Origin: Calocera cornea HHB12733
Lineage: Eukaryota > Basidiomycota > Dacrymycetes > Dacrymycetales > Dacrymycetaceae
DNA length: 64,000 nucleotides
Reading direction: 5' to 3'
Assembly: GCA_001632435.1 (NCBI GenBank)
Contig: KV423984.1
Coordinates: 79,296-143,295 of the forward strand
Shown here: piece by piece, positions 1 through 12,790 of the stretch
Numbering within the stretch: position 1 is the first letter of the stretch
How the letters are laid out: every line of letters starts with the position of its first letter
Position numbers and translations under genes: made by a program
Notes under the pieces: model-generated
Told to the model about the DNA's origin: nothing
Databases searched by the model: none
Seen by the model: only the letters and a program-made list of their open reading frames with translations

Positions 1-407
1 CATGTCAAATGAGCTTTGCGTATGTATAATAGTAGCACAATCACAAGTCACGAAGCACAGTGTGAGAGCGAGGCCGTCGGAGCCGCCGGTCTTACTCAAT
101 CTGCACAGGCCACGCAGCCGAGGTGCTCATTATTGTCGTTCTGCACTTGTCGTTACAGCCCCATCCTTATGAACCTCAATATCTACGACGAGCGCTTAGC
201 TTGACTTCGTGATCCCTGAAGACATCTTGTGGTTAGAGATGGAAATTACTTCCGACCTTGTCGTCCCTTGCTCGCATTTACCGCCTGCGAGTCGTACGCA
301 TCGTCACAGGCCGCGTCCCAAGGCCAGCGGCATATATTCACCCATCTTGCGCGTCTTGCACTACTCGCTTGCCTTGTACCCCGGCGTTGCTGCCCTTATA
401 CCCCTGA
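1..407. other. Left edge, upstream of the taxilin-like gene
   Basis: No gene of its own was recognised here. Short open frames overlap on both strands without family resemblance. The stretch presumably holds the promoter and 5' leader of the taxilin-like gene that starts at 408. Confidence 0.4.
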
Positions 408-2431
408 ATGGCTACATCAGCATCGGCCGCGACGGCACACGCGACGAATGCCAACAGCTCGACGTCAGCAGCGCGAACTGGCGCGCTGAAGCCGGCACCC
501 GGCGTACGGCAAGATGGCGGGCCACCTGGACCGCCGCCGCCCGGCCCTGTGCCGCCCACCCCCGCTGTACAGATGAACGGGCTTTCCAAGGTGCCGCCAG
601 TTGCGGCAGGGACGAACGCGACCAGCCCGCCTCCTCCCGCGCAGGCCACCCCGCAGAAGGGCAAGAAGAAGACCGACCCGCCCGACGTCATGGCTATGTA
701 TGAGAGTGTGAAGAGCCGTATAGCAGCGCTTGAATCGTGAGTCTCGGCATTAGCATAGTGGGGGACGTGTGATGGAAACTAGCCTAGGGAGGAGGTACAT
801 GGCGAAGAGGAGGAGAAGAAGATCAGTGCGTACTTGTGGCCTTTACCTGCTCCATCTAGGAAACTGATCACATTCATAGCCGAGGAAGCGCACAACTCCA
901 TCAAGGGCCAGACTGAGTCTGCGATTCAGCAGAAGTACATCGAGCTGGTACGTGCATCACATACCCTGACCTGCATATATGCTAACCATTCAAACAGTTC
1001 GCGGAGATGAAGCGCATCGAGCGGGAGCATGCGAAGGAGAAGCAGAAGCTCACGAAGGACAAGGATGCAGGTGCGCAACATGGTATCAAGAAATATTTAG
1101 TGCTGTGCTGACACTAGAGCAGCGAAGGGCCAGCTGACGAAAGCGAATCAGGGGAGGACAAAGCTGGAAAACCTAGCTCGGGAGCTGCAGAAGGTACGTC
1201 AGATGTTGCGGGTGTGCTCCCGTACGTGTATCTTATGATTGGCGCATTAGGACAACAAGAAGCTGCGCGTAAGACGCTCTTTTCGGTGATGCGATTGGTC
1301 ACGTGACTGACATTCTCTTCCAGGAGGATGGGAAACGGCTAGCTGGGTCGATCGAGGAGGTGCAAGACGAACTGGCGCATATGAAGACTCAAGTAGAACG
1401 ACGAACCGCGGCGCTCATGCGTCGGCGGGATCCACCGCGACTCGGACCTAACGGCGCGCCGCCATCCGACCTCGTCGTCAAGGTTGTTTGCAAGTACCGC
1501 GCCGAGCTGTTCTTCAAGATCTCACGGAAGACGAAGTTGTCCCGACTATTCAGCGCCTGGACGGAGCGGATGGCAAGTGCGGAGGAGGCGGCGCTAAATC
1601 AGGACAAGGGGAAGAGTCCGGTAGTGACTGTCGAGAGTGGGAAGGACGTCAAGGGGAAGAAGAGGGAGGTGCCGTCCATGACCTTCCTGTTCACGCATGT
1701 TGGGAGGAGCCTGGAGCCGGACATGACGCCTGAAGATGCGGCGATGGAGGACGGGGACGAGATCCTCGCGGTCGAGATGATGGACCTGACGACGCCTGAG
1801 GTTGACCATGTGATCTCAGAGCCCAAGCGAATGTTGCTGCAGAAGCACTGGGCTGAGAATCCACAAGAGTACGTTGCAGCTAAACCTTTGGCGGCGGCGG
1901 TTGCTGACGAGCTTGTCAGAGCGAGGAAGGCTGTCGAGGAGGTGTTTGACGGAATGTATGTGCCGTGTATAGGGCCTGTACCGCCCTTACTGATCGCCTT
2001 CTACAGGGTGCGCGAGCGACTGAAGGATGTACTGCGGCAATACGAGCTTCGGGAAAAGCACTTCGAATGTGTCATTCGCTCAAAGGAGCTGGAGGTTCTC
2101 CTTGCTCATGCACGATCGGATGAGGCGAAACAGGCGGCGGAGGGAGAGCGGCGGATAGCCACGGTTGCTGAAACGCAAAATCAGCAACTGCGGTTGCAGA
2201 TGGAGGAGATGCAGAACTCGCAAGCAAGGCTGATGGACAAGCTCATAACCTGTTGCAGAGAGGTAAGCATTGATTGACCTTCGATTTGCTTCGAGACTCA
2301 TATTGTTGAAGCCAACGGGAGAGCGAACCCAGAAGCTGTTTGCATTCTTGCGAGAAGAGCTGGAGAGGAGGGGAACGAAGGTGGTGGACATGGCACCGCC
2401 TACGGCACCCGATTCGCCGGGCGTCGATTAG
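408..2431 (+). CDS. Taxilin-like coiled-coil protein with an internal SUMO/ubiquitin-like segment
   Basis: Nine exons, joined in phase: 408-736, 788-825, 880-947, 998-1070, 1123-1193, 1251-1268, 1324-1955, 2007-2262, 2312-2431 (534 aa). Residues 1-110 are Ala/Pro-rich and low complexity. A coiled coil with the taxilin-type string TKLENLARELQKDNKKLR follows. The distal taxilin hallmark QYELREKHFE and then RSKELEVLLA lie in exon 8, before a C-terminal coiled coil. Taxilins bind syntaxins and act in membrane traffic; this role is inferred from the family. Odd feature: between the two taxilin halves (about residues 250-354) lies a segment with beta-grasp character, ending TFLFTHVGRSL, then TPEDAAMEDGDEI, which resembles the C-terminal half of SUMO/Rad60-type domains. 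The 51-nt intron 1956-2006 has no in-frame stop, but its splice sites and the restored QYELREKH context support removal. The gene ends 86 nt from the convergent UAP1. Confidence 0.82.
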
Positions 2432-2517
2432 CGTTTGCTACTCTCTCGCGTGTATTATTGGGTAGCTCATGAATGTCCATCATCATTACAGTCTGTTTGC
2501 GATCATGTTATACGTGC

Positions 2518-4022
2518 CTACTGCAAGAGGTGCAACGCCTCAAGCGTATCAGCTGACCCATTCTTCGTAAGAATCCAGCCCTTTACACCCTCCAGGCCCT
2601 CTCCCGCATACGTCACCTTAGGGCTGACCTCGACCTCAGCACCCTCTGCCACTTTAGCACCGGCAGCCTCGAGCCACCTCTGTTGCTGCGCAAGCAAGTC
2701 CCGCTTACTCGTCTGAGGATCATCGACTCCGGTACCCGGCGCGTTCTTCAGAGGGCTGAACTCCTCCTGGCGAGGCACTTCCAGCACGGCCATCTTTTGG
2801 GTGAACGGGAACACGTCGAAGACGAAAAGCTCCATCTTAATGCCGTTCGGCTTCGCGGGCTTGACGAACTCGCCCGAAGGGATTTCGACATTGGGAATCT
2901 TCTTCCGAGCGATGTGGAACGCCATCTGATCCTCAATGCTCTCGATGCTCTCCAGAAACTCGCGGGTATAGAAGTGGTTGACGATGTTCGCAGCGCGGAA
3001 TGCCAGCTCCCCGGTCGCAGTGTCGATCTCGTTCGCCTGGGCTTCGGTTATCTCGGAGTACTCCACGACTGAGAACTTGTCACCGCGCATGGCGATGACC
3101 CCGACCGACTCCGTAGGATAGGCTTTGCGTACGACCTTAGCACCACATGCGGCACCCTTCGTGATGGAGTAGCCGATGAAGACAGGGTCTGCGACGCGGA
3201 CAAGGCAGTTGTCGACGCCGTACGTGTGGATGTAGGCGATGCCACGAGCAGCCATGTCAGACAGAGGAGTACGCTTGGAGTCGGATGGAGAGAGCGGAGA
3301 TCGAAGTGCTGCATACAGGCCGCCGTTGCCGTCGGGAGCGACCGCAATGCTGTATGGCTTGTCGAGCAGGATCTTCCCGTCCATCGTCAAGCATGGCAAC
3401 GTCCCTGCATACACTCCATCAGAATCGCTTGCCGCTATATCGAGGGTGACGCACCTTGTTCAAAGAAAATGACATCCTTCTCAGGCAATCCGAAGAAGTT
3501 GTGCTCTTTGAAGAACGCCTCTGTCGGCTTCCTGGTCGGTCCGCTGGTCATGACATACCAGGGAATGCTGGCACCTCCCGCCAACCTCGACACACGACCG
3601 ATCCTCTCCGCTTGATATTGGAAGAGGCTCTTGTGACTCGGCATGCCAATATCATAGCAGCCCTTCGGGTCTGAAGAGCCGAGACGCGTCCCCTGGCCAC
3701 CGGCCATCAACAGCACTCCGACCTTGCCCGCTGCGATCGCCTTGAGCCCAATCTCACGCCATTGCACCTCCTTCTCCGGTTCGCCGATGATCGTCTCGAA
3801 CGTAGACGCAGGGAGAGGATTGATGGCAGCTGATGATGCTCCTGCCTTCTCATACTCGATAGCGGTCTTGAAGACGCGGTTGACGCGCTCGACGTCGAGG
3901 GCGGTGAGTTGGGCAACAAGGTCTTCTTGCTCGGTAGGCGACAGCTTCGGATAGAAATGGAGCAGATGTTCCTGGCCAGCAGCCTCGTATCGCTTGAGCA
4001 GATCGACAGGGACGGCGGCCAT
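2518..4022 (-). CDS. UAP1: UDP-N-acetylglucosamine pyrophosphorylase
   Basis: Two exons on the minus strand: 4022-3455 and 3404-2518, with a 50-nt intron (GTGCGT...GCAG). The product is 484 aa, the usual length for fungal UAP1/QRI1. The enzyme makes UDP-GlcNAc from UTP and GlcNAc-1-phosphate in the cytosol, feeding chitin, N-glycan and GPI-anchor synthesis. The nucleotide-binding signature LLMAGGQGTRLGSSDPKG is at about residues 104-121. Further UDPGP-family blocks follow: PWYVMTSGPT and, across the splice, FFEQGTLPCL. The start is the first ATG of the frame and gives the typical N-terminus with the PTEQEDLVAQL helix. It converges with the taxilin-like gene. No anomalies were seen. Confidence 0.95.
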
Positions 4023-4975
4023 GTTGTTCAGGTAGAAAGATGGATCAGATGAGGGGCAAGCTCGTCGCTTGGTCGCGCTTTAAGGAGATGGTCGACTACA
4101 TCGCCCTGAAACAGGCTGTGCGCCACTGTGCGGGGAACGTGCGACAGTTGTGAAACGCACGTCGCAAATGCAACAGACTCTTGCCAGTCGTCTCGAATGG
4201 ATCCTATTGCATTGTCCACTATACAAGTACATTTTCGAGGTTGGTAAATCATGATGATCGTGCGGCATAGCGCCATTGGCAACGACTCTGAAATCCCCAC
4301 ACTGGCGTCTCAAGCCCCACGTCGAGGCTCTGGTAGCCGCTCCTCTAGCTTGTCCGAAACATACAGCCCAGTACCAGCGAATATTAAGAGAGAAACGCCG
4401 AATATCATTCGTGTCCTCGGCGAGAGAGCTGGCAAGGAAGGATCAGACACCATCACCGCCGAACAAGTCTGCTCATTGGGACGCACCCTTATAACTTTGC
4501 CATAGCGTTATCGCAGGCTGCTTCGGCGGTACAGCGGACTTTTCTGCTGGGATTGTGCGGCTAAAAGGCTCCTTGGGGGGATTTCTGTCTGGCTTGGACA
4601 TGCCGATGAGGAAGAAATGGTGCGGCGTCCCGTCTGCAACAGTTCGTTACTCGGAGAACGCAGCAGAGGTCTCCCACCCTAATGTGCGTTCCGATATTAT
4701 TGCTTGTTCACGTAGAACCACAGTACATACAACCTTGATACGATATCCAATAGTCGTGCGTTCAGCAGTCGCAGAGAGAACCGTCGAGTGTCCGACGGTC
4801 GATGGGTGAGAAGCGTGACGAGAGAGGCGCGCCACGTGACAGGGATACAAGACGCGCGCTGGCTGCCATTTCAGTCGCCCTCATCGTCTCACCGCCACCC
4901 ACCAAGATGGATGCACGCACAACTCGCCCTGGTCAGCGCGGCTTCAGCTGATTCACTGATATCGCTATTGACACG
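4023..4975. other. Intergenic region between divergent UAP1 and the BRCA2-like gene
   Basis: About 950 nt separate the two divergently transcribed genes, so this should contain both promoters. Short open frames are present on both strands, but none has a plausible start, splice pattern or family resemblance. No repeat or RNA gene was recognised. Confidence 0.5.
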
Positions 4976-7900
4976 ATGGTTGTAGAGAATGGTCCTAACA
5001 AGAGGCCCCGTTTGTCCGCTCCTGTAACAGAAACCGAGAGGTCCATCGCGTGCGCACCCTCCCATCGCGCGCTGTCATTGGGCTAACACTTGGTCCTACA
5101 CAGCTCCCAGTCGTCGTCAGCCTATCGACGCGTATCACAAGGCCATGATGCGCGAAGCAGTATATCTCGACGCGCTCCGCCGTCTGATGACATACAGAAG
5201 TCTAGGATGGCGGCGATCCAGGCCGGGCTTCATTCCACCAACCGCCGACCCGATGCACCTCCGCACACGCGCCCACCCACCCAGCCAGGAAGAACAAACA
5301 GCAGTCAACAGCATGCCCGCTCTGAAGATGTAAAGTTGTCGAGGCTGAGGGCTATTCAAGCTGGTCTTCGAAGCGATGAGAGTGCTGGACATGAGGTAGA
5401 CTCAGACCAGTTACACCGACACCAGGCAATGGGTCCGCCATTGGCCGCTTCCACGCAGCATGTCGCTATGCGACATGCGCATTCTGATACGACTCTGCAC
5501 GGTAAGCATAACTGACTCTTTCTGCCGAGTAATAGATCAATGTATGCGCATATAGGGCTCTCCGACGGTGATCACGAAGGCGACGACGTCGACTACGAGG
5601 TGGAGGACACTCTCTACAACGATCCCCCCGTTGACATCCCCCCCACCTTCGTTACCTTCTCGACAGCAGGAGGTGCCGTTGGCTCAAGGTTCGTCAAGCC
5701 ACCCGCGGAAGAGGTTGTCCGTGCACGTGAACACCTTCATCAACGATATGGAGATGAAGACTTGCTTCCTCGTTCGAAGGGAGCATCTCCTTCCAACCCA
5801 CCCATCTCTAGAGGGAACGTTGGCAACGAAACGGCTGGAAACGCCTCCAGCTCGAATGAGCTTCACGTAAAAGGGAAAGCATTGCTCTTCAATGTACCTC
5901 GTACGCCCTTGCGCGAAGTGGAGAACAACGTTGCCGGCTCAAGCAGTGCCTACCGAGACTCAGTGGAAGACGATCTGCTGCTGCATCCACCCAGAATAAA
6001 CACCGCTAGACGATCATCAGCCGGACTGTCGTCAACCGGAGCTCTCCCACAGACGCCCAAGCGCCGAGATGCTCTCATCAACTCAGTAGCAGCTTCCCCT
6101 GGCCCTCTTCTCAATCCCGCCATTCGTGCCCTTGGTCGCCAACGGGCTACTCCGAGCCCTGCTAACTCGACACCCAAACGATTTGTAACTCCATTCAAGG
6201 GACAGTCAGCATCGACTCCTGCATCAACTGTACTTCCAGCAATGGCCTCTCAACGTACTGTACACTATGGCACTCCGAGCAGCAAGCAATCTACGCCTCG
6301 TCCAGTTCTCCCACCACAGCCGAATCATTCAAGCTCCCACATCGCTATAACCCCCAAACGTATACCAGATTCCATCATGAGGAACAGAGTATTCAACCTA
6401 GAAGGTAGGGTCTAATAAGACGATAGGGGTTTGGGTTGATCACTCTTGGATAGATGTACCCCGCCGCAAAAACTTGCTTGTGTATGGGATACAGCCTGAA
6501 TCATACAGGAAGAGAGACCTACTTCAGAAGTTTCATTTGTGCGTGCCGCTTGTCTGTTGAATACCCGTATTGATCATGTCTCAGCCCGAAAGAGATATTT
6601 GAAATCACAACGGAATCGGCTATTCGCTACATCTTTTATTCACCCAATCAAGCGCAGGGACGGGGCGATGCCGAGGAACAGGTGAAAAGACAGGGACGAA
6701 TGGAAGCACATGCTGAGCTCATCCATCGAGGTTGCGAGTTAGCAACGCCTGCGTGGGTCGATAACCATTGGTCGCTTATCCTGTGGAAACTTGCAGGACT
6801 TGTTCGCGCTTATCCGCAAGAGCTACAAACACGCTGGTGCTGGTCTCATGTCGTCGAACAGCTGCTCTACAGGTATGTCATCCGTTCACATCATGAGCTC
6901 TTACTCACCGGTGACTCAGGTACGAACGCGAAATCAATCGCGGACAACGTCCTGCACTCAAGAAGATCCTGGAACAGGATTGTGGCTCCACACGGGCTAT
7001 GGTCTTGACTGTCTGCGAGATTAACTACTCTACGAGGCCCAAAGCTGACGACCCAGACACGATGGAAGAACACCCCGACTTTGTGCTAACGGATGGGTGG
7101 TACAAGATACGTGCTTCCGCGGACGACTGCTTGGGTAGAGCGACCAAGTTAGCGAAGATCCGTGTGGGCACCAAAATTGCGATGTCAGGAATTCGGCTCG
7201 ACGCTGCGAAGGAAGGACAGGAAGTTCTGAAGGCATTTGAAGACACGCAGCTTAAGCTAACTGGAAACTCAACTTGTATCGCGCGATGGTACACCAAGCT
7301 CGGCTTCGCGCCTACGCCTTTCGTTCCGACCATTGCGAGTCTGTCGCCGGATGGTGGTAAAGTGCCGATGCTACATATCACTGTAACCAAGATGTTCCCC
7401 ATCGGCTACATTGATGCTTTCGAGGAGGGCAAGGACAGACCAATTCCAAGATGCCAGAAGGAAGAAGATGCGGCGATGGATGAATGGATGGTATGTCGTC
7501 AGCGTAACGCCTCAGCCAATGTGTCTTACGAGTTCCGCAGAAAATGTGGGAAAGAGAGCAAGCGAATGAGTGCAAGGAGTTCGAGGATCGGCTGCACCAT
7601 CTCGAGGCCCTCGCTGAGCGCCTGGATACGGCATGCGGCTACAAGCGCGTGAGCCGAGGTAGGTTGCATATTCGTGTAGGGTAATTTATTCTCCGATTAA
7701 TTCGACCGTAGACCTCCTCCCTCACTGGGTGGACGATGTGCTCGACGAATTTGAAGATGCTCCCGATGTCAAGTCATTGATCAAGCTCAGGAACCGAGAA
7801 GAGCTGTCGTGTCTTGCTACTGCTGCCCATGCCAAGCTTGATCGCGAGAGACAGAACGCTCAGAAGACGATAGAGGTCGCGATGGAAAGCCGTGTCCCGC

Positions 7901-8204
7901 CCCGTCAAGTGCGCAGCTTCCAGGTCGCTTGCATTGAGGACGTACGGACGTGGAGGAGAACCCCCATGCGGACAGGACAGCTCACAGTGTGGGATATCGC
8001 GGGCATGGGGGATGACAAGGTACAGCCAGGGAGAAACTACCTCGTAAGCCGGTTTCCACTGTTTCAAGCCGGCGGCCGGGTCTAATATGGCGGTAGGTTA
8101 CCAACGTTATGCCCACGCAGAAAGGGTCGTGGAGGAAGCCGGACGTCGAGAGCGAGATCTTCCTACAGACGACAAGGGGATCGAGTTGGATGCCCGTTCC
8201 ATGA
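4976..8204 (+). CDS. BRH2: BRCA2/Brh2 homologue (recombination mediator)
   Basis: Nine exons in phase: 4976-5049, 5104-5501, 5556-6404, 6454-6538, 6585-6872, 6920-7490, 7541-7658, 7712-8043, 8097-8204 (940 aa). BRCA2 proteins load RAD51 on ssDNA during homologous recombination and work with DSS1. A BRC-type RAD51-binding motif (FVTFSTAGGAVGSRF) lies at about residues 190-215. The helical domain is marked by RGCELATPAWVDNHW and WKLAGLVRAYP (about 515-570). OB1 is marked by LTDGWYKIRA, then ARWYTKLGFAP and a YPIQW-like FPIGYIDAF. A short coiled coil (about 755-800) sits where the tower would be, and OB2 ends near VMPTQKGSWRKP. The chain stops soon after, so a third OB fold is not visible. Two N-terminal copies of SR-x-x-AIQAGL occur at about residues 60 and 110. 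Symbol by analogy with Ustilago Brh2. Confidence 0.9.
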
Positions 8205-8955
8205 TACGACACTGTCTCATTGGATCGAGCGGGGACCGGCTACGCTGAGCAAAGCTGTACAAAGTAATGATCGGACTTAGAAGTTAAAAGTTTGTTATTG
8301 ATGGTTCGACCGTGGGATGTGGAGGTTCCATTGCTGGGGGTTGCCGCTTAGATAAAGGAAGCTATCTCTAGCGCTGAGCCCGGAGTTGTTCCTGACCGGC
8401 CACCGGAGATGTGAATTGCTATTCTTGCTCATCTGGAACATGGGTTGTTTACCTGTCAAGGTTGTCATCTCGCTTAGCGGTTGTTGCGGTGGCTGCCGCA
8501 CCCGATCTGACGGAGGCGATCTCCTCAGGGTTCTTGGCGCGTCATTTAAAAGGTGACATAAGCATTGTAGTCCCGACTGAATGGGCGGTTATCGGCTTCC
8601 CGCCCCATGCGCCAAAGCCACCCCCGTGTGAGGGTCGACAGGAAGACGACAGGATTCAACCCGGTCCCTTACCTACTCACCTTCTTCAAACAATAATGCT
8701 ACGAAAGACACGTCTCTGGATTGGTTCACCGTTATTCCTCCAATGCTGGCGATAAGCACTCTATTGGCAGTGGGGGCCCACTCGCCGCCAGCTGCGCCCT
8801 TCGGTCTATCTTCCCCCCTCTTCGCCCCTTCTTCTCTATATAGCTGTGGAGCGCTTCCGATGTTCTTATCGCGTGTACCTGTCGCCGACTCTCGAGTCCC
8901 ACTCTTTCGTGCTCCCTTGGCGTGCCGATAGCACTCACACTACCTCCCTCACGCC
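8205..8955. other. Intergenic, upstream of the transporter gene
   Basis: About 750 nt without a supported gene. Near 8835 there is a TATA-like TATATAG about 115 nt before the transporter start, with pyrimidine-rich DNA around it (8790-8900), as is common in fungal promoters. The short open frames show no family resemblance. Confidence 0.4.
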
Positions 8956-11636
8956 ATGGCCACCGCTGTAGACGAAGACCTCAAGGCTCCCGCAAGTCCG
9001 GAAGTGGAGGAGCCGGCTAGAAGTACCGGTCCTAATACCTGTGCCATGACTTCTTCCATCTAACTTGTGCTCCAGGGCGCATTGGCCAGAAGCCCCCCAT
9101 CGAGGAGCTGCTCTACTATGCCAACATCCAGCGGGAGAGCTACAAAGATGGGCCCGATGTAGAGTGCGTTAACCAGTCTTGTTTGCTATTGCAATGCTCT
9201 TACGAGGATTGTCATAACCAGGCACACGAGCAAGTTCAACCAGATTCTGCATTGGGCGGACGAGAAGACGAAGGAGGTTCCTGCCGATGTGACCGTCACT
9301 CCTCTAGACCTGGACGACAGCATCAGCGAGCGGTGCGTGGGCTTCGATACAAATACAGCTAACCTTACTCATTCTGATAAACAGTGAGAAGGAGAAGTTG
9401 AATGCCCACCGTGCTCTCCGCACGGCGAGCTGGGCGGCCATGTTCTACCTCATCACGACCGATATCTTGGGACCGTTCAATGCCCCATATGTGAGCAGAT
9501 AACGCGTCTGCAGCTTCTCCAGCAGCACTGAACGTCTTTCCAGGCATTCAGCACCATCGGCTACGTCGGTGGTGTATTCCTGTATGCGCTTTTCGGTATC
9601 GGTGCTGGCTACACGTCCCTGCTGCTCTTGTACATGTATCTCCGCCTCGACTCCGACCGCTTCCCCGTGCGCAACTACGCCGACCTCGTCGAGGTTGTCG
9701 CAGGCCCGATCGCGCGCCGCTTCGCGACAGCAGGGCAGTCCATCCAGCTCATCGTCATCGTCGCCACGGTCATTCTCGGCAACGGGCAGGCACTCTTCCA
9801 GATCACGCAGAGCAAGCTGTGCTTCATCGTTGCCGTACTGATCTTCGGCTTGCTCGGCATGTTCATCGGCCAGATCCAAAGTTTGAAGAACGTCGCGTGG
9901 ATCGGGAGCGTCAGCGTGTACCTGAACGTCTCGGTTATCCTCATCAGTATTGGCTTCTTCGCCAACTCGCCGCCAAACTACGTAGGAGGTTCGTACTTTC
10001 TTGGTGATATTCCGGCTCGGAAAGGCAGATACTGACGTAGACTTTCAGCCAATGCTGCATATGGGCTTCCTATCGATCCGCCTGCGCCCATCCAGCATGT
10101 TGCTATCGTTGATGGAACTCTTGCCAACAAGGTCAATGGAGCTAGTAAGCACGATCTATAACCATTCACATTTAGGATACTGACGAAGTTCGTAGTGAAC
10201 ATGGTTTACGGTGCGAACTGTCTCCTGGTTCTTTGACTGCTATGACTGATGAGAGAGCTAGCCTGGGGTGGGATGATGATCTTCCCTGAGATGATGGCCG
10301 AGATGCGCCGTCCCATGGATTTCTGGAAGGCGATTGTTAGTCACCTTCCTTTGGTCTTTAGTCGAAAACGACTGATGAATCCCAGGCTTGTGCCGAGCTG
10401 GTCATCATGATCGTTTATGTGATGTACGGCATCGTCGGGTATTGTAAGCATCTCTCTTGCTGAAACTTGCTGAAACAGAAATGTCACTTATCTCCCTCCT
10501 AGCTCTTCAAGGTCAATATGTTCTGCCCCTCGCGTATCAAGGTGTCTCGTACGTCATCTCCCACCATCATCGAAACATGTAATAATGCCCCGCTAGGAAG
10601 TACGCCTGGCAGAGCGTTGGGAATGCGATCACTCTCTTAACTGTTACCAGTAAGTGTACTTGTTGCGGCTCTCAATTAACCGCTCATCCCATGCACAGTC
10701 GCCGGGACGCTGTATTCCAATGTGAGCATTTAGGTTCAGGGCATTGGCATTAGAGCTGACCAGCCCCGGGCGTATGAAGATTGGCGTTAAGGTTGCCTGT
10801 AAGCACATTCTACCCTATCTTAAAATCATCTCTCATGCTTCCCGTGGGATATCATAGATGAGTGAGGATCTGCAACCCTCTCAAAAAAGTGACCCCTAAT
10901 GCGATAAATCAGGATCTTCGTCGAAGATATGCTAAAAGGACCAACATTGGTGTCCAAGAAGGGTCGGGTGATCTGGACTGGTGGATCCATTCGCCTGGAG
11001 TTTGATCTTACATTGACCCCACTTCACAGTGATGGTCGTCTTCTACTGGGCGCTTGGTGCGTGTTTAATCTGAGACCTAAGACTTTATATCTAAAGACCG
11101 CTCTTAGCCTTCATAATCGCTAGCTCCATCCCCCAGGTCCAGACCTTACAAGGCTTGATCGGCGCGACATTCCTGATGCAGTACTCGTACACATTCCCCG
11201 TAAGCGCGGTCACAGTTTGCCAAGCGCCCGGGCTGACTTCGCCTCAACCAGCCGCTCATGCAGTTTGCATTCGACGTCATCGTGGATGCAACCAAGGCCG
11301 ACCCCGCTTACGTACCTGGCCAGCCTCTCAATCGCATTGACACTTGGAAGGATATGTCGCGGTGGAAACGGGTACGCGGTGCTTGCAATTCCATGAAATA
11401 TAAGTTTCACACAGATATTCAGGGTCTCTTCACTGGACGGGTGTGGTTCAAGTGGATGAACTTCATTCTCGCCGTGGCTGGTGCTGCGACTGCTTGCCTC
11501 GGTACGAAATCCTCTTGCATGGTCTTTGCTTGCGTTCTGAATCCTTGTGCCAGGTATCTATGGTGCAGCCATCACAATCCAAGTGACCTTCGCCAACGGT
11601 GCTGCGACCAGCTTTGGTTGCGCCGCCCCAGTTTAG
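8956..11636 (+). CDS. Amino-acid transporter (Aa_trans/AAAP type), many introns
   Basis: The gene starts at ATG 8956 (MATAVDEDLKAP) and stops at 11634-11636 after FGCAAPV. More than ten introns are needed. Well-supported exon pieces run to about 9022, then about 9076-9162, 9222-9333, 9386-9490, 9544-9987 and onward. The last exons contain TLQGLIGATFLMQYSYTFP and RVWFKWMNFILAVAGAA. A soluble N-terminus (about 100 aa) ends in HRALRTASWAAMFYLITTDI, the start of the first membrane helix. Then comes NAPYAFSTIGYVGG, and about ten hydrophobic segments follow, including IVIVATVILGNGQALFQI and AWGGMMIFPEMMAEMRRP. This resembles fungal neutral amino-acid permeases of the Mtr type; the substrate cannot be read from sequence. 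Exon limits between 10570 and 11160 are uncertain. Confidence 0.8.
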
Positions 11637-12790
11637 AATAGAGCGACTCCGGAAGAGTCAAAGTAGCTGTTTCACATTCACTTCTAATATATATATGACC
11701 TATTCGGCTGTCTGACATGCACAATCGGGATGATCCAGGCACGTTGGCCCGCGTCACTACTCTGACCGTTCACGGCGGGCGGAATGCCATCAGTGGCGGT
11801 GCAACGCGTCATTTCCCGGAGGAATGGAGGCTCCTGCTGGTTGTCACTTCTTTCGGCATCTGACAGTCAGTAGTGACTACTGGTGTTTTGCGACGCGTAG
11901 TCTGATGATTGCCTGTGCCTTGGCGAGGAAGGACTAATAGAATGAATGTGTAAGCGCTATCACCAGGGGAAGCGAGGACGGTACCGGAGAATGTGATGGC
12001 CTGGGAGCACTCGTTCGGGCCACATCTCTTCGTCATGAGAAGTGATGTGTCTGGTTACAGAGTCGACTTCTTTGCACCTGACCTGCGTACACCCACCCTT
12101 TGCGCCCACGTGATAGTAGTGTCATCACGTCTGAACACAGCCCTGTACATCGCACTTGTAAGGTGAAATCCTGTATGTTGACTCGGGTACAGCAGTGGGC
12201 TGAGATCTCTCGGGTATTAGCGATCAGTGCATGATAACGGACCACAGGACAGCTATTGTCTAGCATCGCCTCACGGTTTAGGCTGTAACAGCCTGGGATC
12301 ATTGGATGCCTTGGTAAGGCCAAATCACATGGGATACGTGTAACGCGCCACCTGTATGGTACGATTGTGGTTGGGCATGGGGAGTTGTATTAGTACGCTC
12401 TCCAGGTGCCGTGCCAGAGACGTTAGCCCGTGACAAGAGTCAATTAAGCGTTTGCCGTGGAGCAGAAGTGGTCGTACTGTGCACCCATTGAGGGCACCAG
12501 TACACTCCTTTCTCCTCAGCAAGCGTGGGTCGGGAAATAGAGTTCGCCACTCTGGCCTTGAACCAGACGATTGTGTGGGAGATTATCACCATGGGGTGCC
12601 TTGGGGAACGGATCAATCGCATGCTATTAGTGACTGGAGGGCGTCTGGAAGGCTTGTTGTATGGAAATGTTATCGAGTACTTGACGGAAGGAGGAGAGGA
12701 AGCAGGTGGCAGTGACGAAGACCCCTGGGAGCATTGACGTTGCGCGTTCGTTGCTGGCAGTCCTCAGTCTCTGCTGTTCATCCTACGACC
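11637..12790. other. Intergenic region, nothing recognised
   Basis: About 1.15 kb. Open frames on both strands are short and show no family resemblance or convincing exon structure. The last 150 nt may act as promoter for the small gene at 12791. Confidence 0.4.
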
